Part shown: positions 31,711-42,684 of the stretch, piece after piece
Layout: every line of letters begins with the position of its first letter
Position numbering within the stretch: position 1 is the first letter of the stretch
NCBI RefSeq assembly: GCF_022771645.1
Contig: NZ_JALFCU010000064.1
Span: 1-64,000, forward strand
Length of the DNA: 64,000 nucleotides
Direction: 5' to 3'
Source of the DNA: Selenomonas sp.
GTDB lineage: Bacteria; Bacillota; Negativicutes; Selenomonadales; Selenomonadaceae
The notes under the pieces: model-generated
The model's input: the letters and a program-made list of their open reading frames with translations, nothing else
Databases searched by the model: none
What the model was told of the DNA's origin: nothing
Program-made: the position numbers and the translations under genes

Positions 31711-32610
31711 TTACGCCGTTGGCCGCCCATCCTCTCCCGCGAAATGCGCGAGGACGAATTGCTGGAACGTCAGCGCGGCGGGCGTGAGCGGCTTCGTGCG
31801 GTTCCAGGCGATGCCGACGGCGCGCTTGCAGACGGGGAACGCAATCGGCAGGTAGACGATGCCGAGGTGCTCGATGCCGGGGATGTTCGGGATGATGCTG
31901 ACGCCGAGCTTCGCGGCGACGAGGCTCGCGAGCGTGTTGACGTCATCGCCTTCGAAGACAATCTGCGGATGGCTGCCCGCGAGCTCGAACGACTGGTCGA
32001 CGAGCGTGCGCAGGCTGTAGTTCGGCTTCAGCGTGATGAGGGGCTCCGCCTCGATGTCCTTGAGCGTCACGCTCTCTTGCGCGGCGAGCGGATGATCTTT
32101 CGGCACGGCGACGAAGAGCTCCTCGCTCCAAAGGTACATCCACGCGATGTTCTCCGCCGTCGTCATCGTCGAGCAGAGGCAGAGGTCGGTCTTGCCGCGC
32201 GCGAGCTGCCGCATGAGGTATTTGCTGTTGTGCTGGTTCAGCTGGATGCGGATGTCGGGGTGCTGCGCGTGGAACTCGGCAAGCAGCATCGGCAGCAGGT
32301 AGCCGCCGAACGAATGGAAGAACGAGAGGTTCACAACGCCCGCGTCCTCCGGTTTTCCATCGGCGAGCTCGCGTTTCGCCGCCGCGAGCTCGCGCAGCAC
32401 GCGGTCGACGTGATAGAGGAAATGCTCGCCGGCCGTCGTGAGCTCGGCGCTGCGCGCATGGCGCACAAAGAGCGGCGTGCCGAGCTCGGCTTCGAGCTTC
32501 GCGATCGAGCGCGACAGCGCGGACTGCGAGACGTTGCACTCCTCGGCCGCCTTCGTGAAATGGCGCACGCGCGCCATCGATTGAAAATATTGCAACTGCG
32601 AAATTTCCAT
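31711..32610 (-). CDS. LysR-family regulator, divergent from an MFS gene
   Basis: 299 residues: N-terminal winged helix (MEISQLQYFQSMARVRHFTKAA, then VSQSALSRSIAKLE) and a substrate-binding-like effector domain (RTLVDQSFELAGSHPQIVFEG, LVAAKLGVSIIPNIPG). The ATG at 32610 follows GGAGC. It is divergent from the MFS gene, the usual arrangement for a LysR activator and its target, with a dyad at 32767-32785. Its 3' end faces the orphan cobalamin riboswitch RNA, which would become antisense on read-through. Confidence 0.9.
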   Translation of the reverse strand: MEISQLQYFQSMARVRHFTKAAEECNVSQSALSRSIAKLEAELGTPLFVRHARSAELTTAGEHFLYHVDRVLRELAAAKRELADGKPEDAGVVNLSFFHSFGGYLLPMLLAEFHAQHPDIRIQLNQHNSKYLMRQLARGKTDLCLCSTMTTAENIAWMYLWSEELFVAVPKDHPLAAQESVTLKDIEAEPLITLKPNYSLRTLVDQSFELAGSHPQIVFEGDDVNTLASLVAAKLGVSIIPNIPGIEHLGIVYLPIAFPVCKRAVGIAWNRTKPLTPAALTFQQFVLAHFAGEDGRPTA

Positions 32611-32766
32611 GAGATTGCTCCTTGCATCTTGCAAATCATGTATCCAATGTATGCACCGCATTCATAAATCGCCGACCGGCGTTTGATGAACGCGATGCAT
32701 TTTTCTTTGCAAGACGTGGTGTTTCCGTGCTTGCGTCCCCTATTCTACCACATTTTGGGGCAAGCA

Positions 32767-32785
32767 TTATGCATCATGCTCATAA
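32767..32785. promoter_or_regulatory. LysR-type dyad in the lysR-MFS intergenic region
   Basis: TTATG-N9-CATAA, matching the T-N11-A architecture of LysR sites, 20 bp upstream of the MFS promoter -35. The rest of the 32611-33000 gap shows no other clear feature. Confidence 0.5.
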
Positions 32786-32804
32786 CGTCTATGGAAATGT
32801 TGCA

Positions 32805-32834
32805 TTGGATTCTTTGATAACCCGTGGTTATAAT
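32805..32834 (+). promoter_or_regulatory. Promoter of the MFS gene
   Basis: TTGGAT (32805-32810), 18 bp, TATAAT (32829-32834). Confidence 0.65.
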
Positions 32835-33000
32835 CAGAGCCACAAGCAAGGTGATTTTATTGAAACCGTCCGATTCCCTGCAAAGGGAACTGGGGCTCAG
32901 CGATGACGACATGGACGACCTGCTGCTCGAAGCAGCGCCGCGCGTCACGCGCCCCGGCACATCCGCAACCTGTTCCGTTCATCGAAAGGAGTCTTCCCAC

Positions 33001-34305
33001 ATGTCGACCGCATCCGCAGGGACCGCGCGCGCGAACAACGCGCAACCGGGCCTCTGGAACCGCAATTATCTCTTCACGATCGCTGTGAACCTGCTCGTTT
33101 ACAGCGTCCATTTCCTGCTCATGCTCTGGTCGACGGCGTACGCCATGGAGCACTTCGGCGCGTCGATCAGTCTCGCCGGCCTCGCGTCCGGGCTCTTCAT
33201 CGTCGGCGCGCTCGTCGCGCGCATCCCGGCCGGCCGCTTCATTGATTTCGTCGGCCGCCGCCACATGTTCCTCGCAGGGTCGAGCCTCTTTTTCCTGCTC
33301 ATCCTCGCGTACCTCGCCGCGCCGACGCTCGCCATCTTCATGGTCGTGCGCTTCGTGCACGGCGTGTCGTTCGGCATGACGTCGACGGCGGCGAGCACGA
33401 TCGTCGCTGCGCTCATCCCGCTCGCGCAGATGGGTACGGGCATCGGCTACTTCACGCTCGGCGTCACGATCGCCTCGGCCGTCGGCCCGTTCCTCGCCAT
33501 GAACCTCACGGCGGCGCACGCGTATGTGCTTGGCATCGAGATCACGGCCGGCGCGGCGTTCGTCATTTTCCTGCTGTCGTTCCTCATCAAAGCGCCGGAG
33601 CGCGAGATCCTGCCGCAGGAAAAGGCGGACCTCAAGCGCGTGTCGTTCGACCGCTTCTTCGCCGTGAAGTCGCTCGCGATTTCGTTCATCGCGCTCATGG
33701 GCGGCGTCTGCTACTCGACGGTGCTGTCGTTCCTCGGCGCGTATACCAACAGCATCGGCGTCACGGGCATCGGCGCGACGTGCTTCTTCCTCTGCTTCGC
33801 GCTGACGTCGTTCATCAGCCGCCCGCTCACGGGGTATCTCCTCGACCACTTCGGCGGCAACGTCGTCATTTATCCGTCGCTCCTCTCCATGGCTGTCGCC
33901 ATGATGATCATCGCGAACGCCGCGAGCGATGTGCCGATGCTCATCGGCGCGCTGTTCCTCGGCTTCGGCTACGGCACAGTCACGGCGTCCTGCCACGCGC
34001 TCGCCGTCCACTGCGCACCGATGCACCAGGTCGGCGTCGCGACGAGCACGTACTTCGTGCTCCTCGACTTCGGCATCGGCGTCGGCCCGTACACGCTCGG
34101 CAGTTTCGTGCCGTCGTTCGGCTTTTCCATCGTCTACCTCGCCGCCGGCGCGCTCGCGCTCCTCGGCATGGGGCTCTACTACCTCCTGATCGCCCGCTAC
34201 GGCCGCTTCACGCGCCATCAGATGGATCGCACGGCCGAGGCGAAAGCTATCGTCGCCCAGCGTCGCCAGCACTTCTACGAGGAAGCGCTCGCCGCCGGAC
34301 GTTGA
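33001..34305 (+). CDS. Major facilitator superfamily transporter
   Basis: 434 residues with 12 predicted helices. The MFS loop 2-3 motif reads GRFIDFVGRRHMFLAGS, and VVRFVHGVSFGMTSTAAS is in helix 4. This resembles drug or small-organic-acid exporters; the substrate is unknown. The ATG at 33001 has AAAGGAG. However, the frame is open upstream, and a TTG at 32860 with AAGGTG, only about 19 bp after the predicted transcription start, would add an acidic 47-residue N-terminal extension. Probably activated by the divergent LysR protein. Confidence 0.88.
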   Translation: MSTASAGTARANNAQPGLWNRNYLFTIAVNLLVYSVHFLLMLWSTAYAMEHFGASISLAGLASGLFIVGALVARIPAGRFIDFVGRRHMFLAGSSLFFLLILAYLAAPTLAIFMVVRFVHGVSFGMTSTAASTIVAALIPLAQMGTGIGYFTLGVTIASAVGPFLAMNLTAAHAYVLGIEITAGAAFVIFLLSFLIKAPEREILPQEKADLKRVSFDRFFAVKSLAISFIALMGGVCYSTVLSFLGAYTNSIGVTGIGATCFFLCFALTSFISRPLTGYLLDHFGGNVVIYPSLLSMAVAMMIIANAASDVPMLIGALFLGFGYGTVTASCHALAVHCAPMHQVGVATSTYFVLLDFGIGVGPYTLGSFVPSFGFSIVYLAAGALALLGMGLYYLLIARYGRFTRHQMDRTAEAKAIVAQRRQHFYEEALAAGR

Positions 34306-34334
34306 TATCACTCTACTCTATCCCTTTTTTCCTG

Positions 34335-34366
34335 CCGCACGCGCACGCCGCGTGCGGTATTTTTTT
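34335..34366 (+). terminator. MFS gene terminator
   Basis: CCGCACGCG/CGCGTGCGG stem followed by a long T-run (TATTTTTTT). Confidence 0.88.
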
Positions 34367-34466
34367 GTCGTCCCGTCTCCGATTCTGCTACCAACGAATC
34401 TGAAATTGTTGTAAAACAGACGTATTGAGAATCGCAAAACACTCCGCACGTCAAGGAGGAACCGAT

Positions 34467-34693
34467 ATGGCAAACGAAAAAATCTTGTTCATCAGCGAAG
34501 GCAAGTCGCTCATTATTGCAAGGCCGCCCCGGAAGGCGTCGTCGGGCAGCTCCTCAATACGTACGGCGCCAAGGGCGCGACCTTCTGGCTCGTCAGCCGC
34601 GATCTCACGGCTATCAGCGCGCCGAACCATCCCGCAGATGACGAGAGCCAGGCGCATTTCGACGCGCTCGTCGCAAACGGCCGCCTCGCGGCG

Positions 34694-34697
<4 letters not shown>
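34467..34697 (+). pseudogene. Broken N-terminal part of the hybrid kinase
   Basis: A strong ribosome site (AAGGAGG) precedes ATG 34467, giving [17 protein letters not shown] before the frame turns into Arg/Ser-rich nonsense. From about 34520 the sensible protein lies in another frame ([19 protein letters not shown], then [16 protein letters not shown]), which has no start codon of its own before 34694. A single-base change or a small deletion near 34510-34535 would explain this. The first membrane helix expected for such a sensor is also not seen. Confidence 0.65.
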
Positions 34698-36877
<2,180 letters not shown>

Positions 36878-36887
36878 ACCGTCCCAC

Positions 36888-36936
36888 AAAAAATCAGGAA
36901 CCCAAAATGCTGATGCATTCGAGTTCCTGATTTTTT
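36888..36936. terminator. Bidirectional terminator (hybrid kinase / sorC)
   Basis: AAAAATCAGGAAC pairs with GTTCCTGATTTTTT across a 21-base loop, with A/T runs on both sides. Confidence 0.8.
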
Positions 36937-36975
36937 CATATCAACAAAGGCTAAGTGCCAGCCGTTCTTGGTTGT

Positions 36976-37914
36976 TCATTCATTGAGCAGGATCTTCGCC
37001 GTCTCTTCATCCGTGATCAGCACGTTGATGATCTTCCCGCGCAACGCGCCCATGATGGCCGGAACTTTTTCGCGTGAGGCGGCCATGCCGATGCTGTACG
37101 GGATGCCTTTGAGCTGCTCGAGGTCGATGGCGATCGTGCGGTCGGAGAACGGCGTCTCGACGGCATGGCCGTTGATGTCATAGAAGACGGAGCAGATTTC
37201 GCCGACGGCGCCCGTGTGCGCGAGCGATTCGATGGCCTCACGGCCGAAGCTGCCGGCCCAGACGAGGTTCGACGATTTCACCGGCGCGCCGATGCCGACG
37301 ATGGCGATGGAGAGCTTCTGCCACATCGCCGAAATTTTTTCGTAGTTCACATCCTGCACGATGGCGTCGCGGATCTCGGCCGTCTTCGCGATGGCCGGCG
37401 CATAGATGTAATGACTGCGCCCACCAAATGCGCGCGCCATCTGGTAGCAGATCGTGTTGACGTGGTACTCGCTCTCGATGTTCTCCGGGCCGCCGTCAAT
37501 CGGCACGAAATCGACGTCGGCCTGCGGCATGGCCTCCTGCTCGGCGTGTTGCGCGAGCTCGCGCACGGTCGTGCCCCACGCCATGCCGATAATCTGCCCG
37601 GGTGCAAGGATGCGGCGCAGGAGGTTGAGCCCGGCGCCGGCCATATTCTTCTTGATGACCTGCAGGTCGTAGCTCTTCGGCACGATGTACGATTCCTTGA
37701 GCCCGAAGCGCGCTTCCATCGCCGCCTCGAGCTCGTCGTACGAATCGTGCTCGACCGTGATCTTCACGAGCCCTTCCTTGCGCGCTTTTTTCAGATACTT
37801 GCTGACGGTCGTACGGTCGATGCCGATGCGCGTCGCGATGTCGCTCTGCTTGAGCCCTTCCATATAATACATGTTGGCAACCTTCACGAGGATGCGCCGT
37901 TCCACGGGGGCCAT
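36976..37914 (-). CDS. SorC-family sugar-responsive regulator of the sorbitol operon
   Basis: 312 residues. An N-terminal helix-turn-helix (GLKQSDIATRIGIDRTTVSKYLKKA) is followed by the SorC sugar-phosphate-binding domain (GMAWGTTVREL, VPIDGGPENI, and GAPVKSSNLVWAG). It lies directly downstream of the sorbitol genes but has its own promoter and operators, which it shares in motif with the sorbitol operon promoter. Effector is likely sorbitol-6-phosphate or another pathway intermediate. Confidence 0.9.
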   Translation of the reverse strand: MAPVERRILVKVANMYYMEGLKQSDIATRIGIDRTTVSKYLKKARKEGLVKITVEHDSYDELEAAMEARFGLKESYIVPKSYDLQVIKKNMAGAGLNLLRRILAPGQIIGMAWGTTVRELAQHAEQEAMPQADVDFVPIDGGPENIESEYHVNTICYQMARAFGGRSHYIYAPAIAKTAEIRDAIVQDVNYEKISAMWQKLSIAIVGIGAPVKSSNLVWAGSFGREAIESLAHTGAVGEICSVFYDINGHAVETPFSDRTIAIDLEQLKGIPYSIGMAASREKVPAIMGALRGKIINVLITDEETAKILLNE

Positions 37915-37942
37915 AGCCGTTCCTTCTTCCTATATCACAGAT

Positions 37943-38006
37943 GTGCAATTCTGTCACTATTATAACAAAGTTGCCAATTCTTTTCAATTGTGACAATCTT
38001 TTGCAC
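37943..38006 (-). promoter_or_regulatory. sorC promoter with two SorC-type operator motifs
   Basis: Minus strand -35 TTGAAA (37982-37987), 17 bp, TATAAT (37959-37964). The plus-strand motif GTGCAATTCTGTCAC (37943-37957) lies past the -10. GTGACAATCTTTTGCAC (37990-38006), the inverted form, lies just upstream of the -35. The same motif occurs at 41456-41470. Confidence 0.65.
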
Positions 38007-38012
38007 AATGTG

Positions 38013-38047
38013 AAAAAATGCCCCGCCGGACAGCACCGGCGAGGCAT
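38013..38047 (-). terminator. Terminator of the sorbitol operon
   Basis: Minus strand ATGCCTCGCCGG pairs with CCGGCGGGGCAT, followed by TTTTTT. It separates the dehydrogenase gene from sorC. Confidence 0.85.
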
Positions 38048-38062
38048 GGAGGGGTATCGTGT

Positions 38063-38881
38063 TCAGCCGCGGGTCTTGCCGCCCGCGACGTTGTACGTCA
38101 CGCCGTGGATGTAGTCAGCGTGGTCGCTCGCGAGGAAGAGAACCGTGTCAGCGACTTCCGTGAGCTTGCCGCTGCGGCCGAGCGGCGTCGTCTTCGTGTT
38201 CTTGTAGCCGGCGCGGAGCTCTGAGACGGTGATGCCGCGCGTGTAGGCGAGCGCTTCTTCATACGCCGGCGTGCGGAGGCCCGTCGCCTCCATGATGCCC
38301 GGCGCAACGCCGACGACGCGGACGTGGTACTTGCCGAGTTCCTTCGCCCACGAGCGCGTGAACGAGTTCACGGCGTTCTTCGTGGCCGCGTAGATGCTCT
38401 GCCCTTCCGACCCTTCGAGGCCGCTTTCCGACGACATGTTGATGATGACGCCGCGGCCCTCCTTGACGAGCTCGTGGCCGACGGCCTGCGCAACGAGATA
38501 GACGCCCTTGATGTTGACGCCCGTGACCTTGTCGTAGACGGCTTCGCTGAGTTCGTGCTTGCCGTGCGGATCCTTCGGGTCGACGAGCAGGCACGGGATG
38601 TTGATGCCGGCATTGTTCACGAGGATGTCGATGCGGCCGAACTTCGATTTCGCCGCCGCGACCATCGCCGCGATGCTCTTCGCATCCGTGACGTTCATGA
38701 CGCAATAGAGGAGCGTGCCGCTGCCCTCGTGGATGTCGAACGCCGGCTCGTTCGGATTCATGTCGCAGACGACGACGTTCGCGCCATTATCGAGGAACGC
38801 CTGCGCGACAGCCTTGCCGATGCCGGACGCGCCGCCCGTGACGACCGCTGTTTTTCCTTCTAGATTGAGCCATGATGCCAT
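38063..38881 (-). CDS. Sorbitol-6-phosphate 2-dehydrogenase (SDR family)
   Basis: 272-residue short-chain dehydrogenase: cofactor motif TGGASGIGKA, NNAG (DILVNNAGI), catalytic Ser in INMSSESG and Tyr-x3-Lys in SIYAATKNAV. The N-terminus MASWLNLEGKTAVVTGG resembles lactic-acid-bacterial GutF. As the last gene of the sorbitol PTS operon it should oxidise imported sorbitol-6-phosphate to fructose-6-phosphate with NAD. Start behind GGAAG, 18 bp after srlB. Confidence 0.88.
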   Translation of the reverse strand: MASWLNLEGKTAVVTGGASGIGKAVAQAFLDNGANVVVCDMNPNEPAFDIHEGSGTLLYCVMNVTDAKSIAAMVAAAKSKFGRIDILVNNAGINIPCLLVDPKDPHGKHELSEAVYDKVTGVNIKGVYLVAQAVGHELVKEGRGVIINMSSESGLEGSEGQSIYAATKNAVNSFTRSWAKELGKYHVRVVGVAPGIMEATGLRTPAYEEALAYTRGITVSELRAGYKNTKTTPLGRSGKLTEVADTVLFLASDHADYIHGVTYNVAGGKTRG

Positions 38882-38898
38882 GATAAAGACTTCCTTTC

Positions 38899-39267
38899 TT
38901 ATGCCCGGACAATCGAGATTTCGTCTCCGGGCGCTACATCTGCGACGGGCTTGTCCTCGAGATAGAGGCTGCCTTCGAGGTTTTCGCCTTCTTCATTGTT
39001 GTTGAAACGGAGCGTGATATGGCCGAGGTTGCCGAGATTCTTCTGCACCTCGCTGCCGACGTAGACGATCTTGTACGGCGTCTGTCCGAGGTAAAACGTG
39101 TCGCCGGCCGTGACCGTGTCGGTGAGCGCATTGCCGCGATGGAGCACGCAGTATTCGCGCAGCTCGTCCGGCGCGTTCTCGTTGAACATGATGAGCATCT
39201 TCGACGCGGCGAACGCATGGACGTTCGCGCCGAGCTCCTGTACGGTCGTGGAATAGTATTTTTTCAT
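38899..39267 (-). CDS. srlB: PTS sorbitol-specific EIIA component
   Basis: 122 residues of the glucitol EIIA family. The phospho-His lies in EYCVLHRGNAL, at the position equivalent to His43 of E. coli SrlB. It carries phosphate from HPr to the EIIB domain. Start behind AGGAGG, 15 bp after srlE. A second, isolated EIIA gene of the same family is at 60978. Confidence 0.93.
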   Translation of the reverse strand: MKKYYSTTVQELGANVHAFAASKMLIMFNENAPDELREYCVLHRGNALTDTVTAGDTFYLGQTPYKIVYVGSEVQKNLGNLGHITLRFNNNEEGENLEGSLYLEDKPVADVAPGDEISIVRA

Positions 39268-39282
39268 GATAGGTGCCTCCTA

Positions 39283-40296
39283 TCAGCCTTCATACAGGCC
39301 AAAGCTGGCGAGCCAGGCGAGGATGACGGACACCGGACCCGTGATGAAACGGGAGTAAAGGACGGACGGCACGCCGACTTCGACAGTCTCCGCATCCGCT
39401 TCGGCGAGGCCGAGGCCGACGGGGACGAAGTCGCATGCGCACTGCGCGTTGATGGCGAAGAGCGCGGGCAGCGCGAGCGACGGCGGGATCGCGCCATTGC
39501 CGATCTCGACACCGATGAGCACGCCGATGACCTGCGCGATGACGGCGCCCGGGCCGAGGAACGGGGAGAGGAACGGGAACGAGCAGATCAGCGACAAGAC
39601 GACGAGGCCGACGGGCGAGCTCGCGAGCGGCACCAAGAGATGCGCAATAACATCGCCGATGCCCGTCGAGAGGATGATGCCGATGAGCATGGAGACGAAC
39701 GCCATGAACGGCAGGATCGTCTTGATCATCGTGTTGATGGAATCGCGGCCGGCCTGGTAGAAGATCGCAACGATGCCGCCCATGAACTGGCCGATCTTCG
39801 CCATGAGCGAGCCGGCTTTCTGCTGCTTCGAGATCGTCTTCGTCGTGTCATAGCGCGGCTTCTTCGCAGGCGCGGCGGGCGCTTCTGCCGCAGCAGGCGC
39901 TGCCTCTGCCGCTGCCGCCGTGCCGTCTGCGAGCGCGATGTCCTTCGGCTTGACGGCCGACACGTAGATGTCCGGCTTGATGTGCTGTGCGAGCGGGCCG
40001 GACGGGCCCGTCGGATTCAAGTTGATCGTGAAGATGCGCTTCTGCGGATAAATGCCGCAGCGGAGCGTACCGCCGCAATCGATGACGACGGCGAGCGTTT
40101 CGTCGTCCGGCACGCGCGTCTTGAAGCCATCCACGACTTCACAACCCGTGAGCTCACCGAGATGGAGCGCGACCTCCGAGATGACGCCGCCCGTAATGTT
40201 GACGATCTTGTTTCGCTTTTCCGTCGGCGTGAGCGTGAGCGGGCCGCCGAAGCCGCCGGAACCTGCCGTGACGATGACGCTTTTGTATTCTGCCAT
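39283..40296 (-). CDS. srlE: PTS sorbitol-specific EIIB-containing membrane component
   Basis: 337 residues. The N-terminal EIIB domain ([16 protein letters not shown], with conserved Cys later in [18 protein letters not shown]) is joined by an Ala/Pro linker to a membrane domain with several helices ([37 protein letters not shown]). It forms the permease with SrlA and phosphorylates incoming sorbitol. Start behind AGGAGG. Confidence 0.93.
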   Translation of the reverse strand: MAEYKSVIVTAGSGGFGGPLTLTPTEKRNKIVNITGGVISEVALHLGELTGCEVVDGFKTRVPDDETLAVVIDCGGTLRCGIYPQKRIFTINLNPTGPSGPLAQHIKPDIYVSAVKPKDIALADGTAAAAEAAPAAAEAPAAPAKKPRYDTTKTISKQQKAGSLMAKIGQFMGGIVAIFYQAGRDSINTMIKTILPFMAFVSMLIGIILSTGIGDVIAHLLVPLASSPVGLVVLSLICSFPFLSPFLGPGAVIAQVIGVLIGVEIGNGAIPPSLALPALFAINAQCACDFVPVGLGLAEADAETVEVGVPSVLYSRFITGPVSVILAWLASFGLYEG

Positions 40297-40323
40297 GATC
40301 TGTATGCCTCCTGTGCGCTGCTG

Positions 40324-40878
40324 TTATTCTTTGATCGCTTTGACGGTTTTGCTGAGCTCGACACCCTGCTGCTTCTGCACATAAGCTGTCGTGAAGTCCG
40401 TGATCCAGCCGCGCAGGAAGTTGATGACGATGCCGATGAGCAGATAGCGGAGCGCAAGGTCGACCGTCGGCAGGCCGAGCGCCGAAATGCCGTTCGCGAT
40501 GCCGAGGAAGACGAAGAGCTCGCCCGGGTTGATGTGCGGGAACAGGCCGTTCATCGTGTGGCACGACGCCGAGCCCGCCGCGTAATACGACGGCTTGTAA
40601 TACTCCGGCAGGAACTTGCCGAGCGAGAGCGTCATCGGGTTGCAGAAGAAGAACGTGCCGACGACGGGGAGCAAAATGTAGCGGCTGAACGGATTGCCGG
40701 CGCAGAGATGCGCGAACTTTTCGATGCGCTCATTGCCGACGAGCAGGACGATCGAGTTCATCGCGACGAGCAGGCAGACAAGCGTCGGGATGATGCCCGT
40801 GACCCAGCCGACGAGCGTCTCGCCGCCCTTGTTGAACATCCCGATAAAGCCTTGTGCCAGGAAAATCATGGTATCCAT
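40324..40878 (-). CDS. srlA: PTS sorbitol-specific EIIC component
   Basis: 184-residue membrane protein ([20 protein letters not shown]; later [21 protein letters not shown]) equivalent to E. coli SrlA. It forms part of the sorbitol channel. It lies 75 bp after gutM and 27 bp before srlE. Confidence 0.93.
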   Translation of the reverse strand: MDTMIFLAQGFIGMFNKGGETLVGWVTGIIPTLVCLLVAMNSIVLLVGNERIEKFAHLCAGNPFSRYILLPVVGTFFFCNPMTLSLGKFLPEYYKPSYYAAGSASCHTMNGLFPHINPGELFVFLGIANGISALGLPTVDLALRYLLIGIVINFLRGWITDFTTAYVQKQQGVELSKTVKAIKE

Positions 40879-40953
40879 GTGTTTCTTCCTTCTTTCTTAC
40901 TGTGTGTGTTCTTCGGCGTGTAACCGACAGGAACCGCACCCCCTGCGGCCCGG

Positions 40954-41388
40954 TCAGTTTTGTGTCATCCATCCGTCCGTGACGGCTTCTGGTTGCACAT
41001 TTGCATGTTCTTTCTCATATGTGACGAAATTGACCTGCGCATCGAGCAAGGCGCGACGCGCTTGCCGGTCGTAGCCGAGCTCCGCGAGTTTTGCGTCCGT
41101 CAACGATTGGATGCGCCAGCCCACGAGCTCCGGCAGCGTGCGAAATCCCGCGAACACCGTGCGCCCCTGCATGATGTCGACGCGCCGGATGACCGCGCCG
41201 TCAAGCACGATCATCGCAACCGCTCCGGCTTTGAGCCGTCCGCGCGCCTTGCCACATGCCACGCGGCCGAGCCGTCGCAGCTCGCGCATTCGCCGTCCGA
41301 ACCTGCGGAACTGCCAGAGCCCGAGCACGAGCTGCAACAACCACATCGTAGCACCGATGGCGATCAGCCATACTGTCTTGTCTTCCAT
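40954..41388 (-). CDS. gutM: GutM/SrlM-family operon activator
   Basis: 144 residues: an N-terminal membrane helix (TVWLIAIGATMWLLQLVLGLW), a basic stretch (RRFGRRMRELRRLGRVACGK), then a small soluble domain. The family is described as a glucitol operon activator and usually sits in or beside sorbitol PTS operons. Here it is the first gene. Start at ATG 41388 behind GGGGG; an earlier in-frame start would place translation inside the operator region. Confidence 0.87.
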   Translation of the reverse strand: MEDKTVWLIAIGATMWLLQLVLGLWQFRRFGRRMRELRRLGRVACGKARGRLKAGAVAMIVLDGAVIRRVDIMQGRTVFAGFRTLPELVGWRIQSLTDAKLAELGYDRQARRALLDAQVNFVTYEKEHANVQPEAVTDGWMTQN

Positions 41389-41443
41389 ACCGTGTCCCCC
41401 TTCATCTGTCAAACCTCCCTTGCCGCACGCGGCGGCGCTGTAT

Positions 41444-41470
41444 ATTATCACTTTTGTGATAATCTTGCAC
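41444..41470. promoter_or_regulatory. SorC-type operator of the sorbitol operon
   Basis: A perfect palindrome ATTATCAC-TTTT-GTGATAAT (41444-41463) overlaps GTGATAATCTTGCAC (41456-41470), the motif also found at sorC. Further GTGATAAA and TTTTGTGAT copies lie upstream around 41590-41630 in the AT-rich part of this gap. Confidence 0.65.
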
Positions 41471-41495
41471 GTTTTTGTTTCTCTTTACAGCTCGG

Positions 41496-41524
41496 AGTTT
41501 ACCGTATTTGGTGCGTATTTGCAA
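41496..41524 (-). promoter_or_regulatory. Sorbitol operon promoter
   Basis: Minus strand TTGCAA (41519-41524), 17 bp, TAAACT (41496-41501). The operator lies just downstream of the predicted start. Confidence 0.6.
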
Positions 41525-41696
41525 GCATAATCGTTCATTTTTCGTCAAAATTCTTCTATTTTTATTGTTTTATAATTTTATTTGCACTTATGTGATAAAT
41601 CTGTATCTTTTGTGATTTTGCAATGCCAACACTCCACCCTGAATTTCATGGAACGCCTTCTTTGCAAGAGAACATCTCCATGTTTCACACAAAAAA

Positions 41697-41737
41697 AAGC
41701 TTCCGCATACGCAAAACGAATGCGTATGCGGAAGCTT
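41697..41737 (-). terminator. sucCD terminator
   Basis: Perfect 17-bp stem AAGCTTCCGCATACGCA/TGCGTATGCGGAAGCTT; the minus-strand transcript ends in TTTTTT. Confidence 0.9.
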
Positions 41738-41764
41738 GTGTTTCAGGCGATGTTCAATTGTGTG

Positions 41765-42670
41765 TCAGCACGTGTGGCACTTTTCATAGATCCCTGCGCG
41801 TTTCAGCGTCGCGACGACGGTCTCGCCGATGTGGGCGACCGTGTCGGCGACTTCGATGCCGACGGCATTCAGCGCTTTGATCTTGTCGGCAGCCGTGCCT
41901 TTGCCGCCGCTGATGATAGCGCCAGCGTGGCCCATGCGCTTGCCCGGAGGCGCCTGGCGGCCGGCGATGAAGGCCGTGACCGGCTTGTCCGGCATGTTCT
42001 CTTTGATCCATTTCGCAGCGTCTTCTTCGGCCGTGCCGCCGATCTCGCCGATCATGAGGACGGCGAGCGTGTCCGGATCGTTCTTGAACGCTTCGAGCGC
42101 ATCGATGAAGTCCGTGCCCTTGATCGGGTCGCCGCCGATGCCGATGGCCGTCGTCTGGCCGATGCCGGCCGCGGAAAGCTGGAACGTCGCTTCGTACGTC
42201 AGCGTGCCGGAGCGGCTGATGACGCCGACGTGGCCTTTCTTGTGGATGTAGCCCGGGATGATGCCGAGCTTCGCTTCGTCCGTCGTGAGGATGCCCGGGC
42301 AATTCGGGCCGATGAGGCGCGTCTTCTTGCCTTCCATGTAGCGGCGCACGCGGATCATATCCTGCACGGGGATGTGCTCCGTGATGCAGACGACGAGGTC
42401 GAGCTCCGCGTCGACGGCTTCGAAGATGGAGTCCGCAGCGAATTTCGCGGGGACGAAGATGACGGAAGCATTCGCGCCCGTCGCCTCCACGGCATCGCGC
42501 ACCGTGTTGAAGACAGGGACGCCGCACGCGACCTGGCCGGCCTTGCCCGGCGTGACGCCGCCGACGACTTTCGTGCCGTAATCAATCATCTGCTGCGCAT
42601 GGAACGACGCGGCCTTGCCCGTGATGCCCTGGACGATGACTTTGGTATCTTTATTGACGAAAATTCCCAT
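41765..42670 (-). CDS. sucD: Succinate-CoA ligase (ADP/GDP-forming) alpha subunit
   Basis: 301 residues: CoA-binding Rossmann domain ([23 protein letters not shown]), [15 protein letters not shown] [22 protein letters not shown], and the phospho-His loop [14 protein letters not shown] near residue 245. With SucC it interconverts succinyl-CoA and succinate with nucleotide, an energy step in succinate/propionate metabolism. Start behind GGAGG, 14 bp after sucC. Confidence 0.96.
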   Translation of the reverse strand: MGIFVNKDTKVIVQGITGKAASFHAQQMIDYGTKVVGGVTPGKAGQVACGVPVFNTVRDAVEATGANASVIFVPAKFAADSIFEAVDAELDLVVCITEHIPVQDMIRVRRYMEGKKTRLIGPNCPGILTTDEAKLGIIPGYIHKKGHVGVISRSGTLTYEATFQLSAAGIGQTTAIGIGGDPIKGTDFIDALEAFKNDPDTLAVLMIGEIGGTAEEDAAKWIKENMPDKPVTAFIAGRQAPPGKRMGHAGAIISGGKGTAADKIKALNAVGIEVADTVAHIGETVVATLKRAGIYEKCHTC

Positions 42671-42684
42671 GCTCTATGCCCTCC

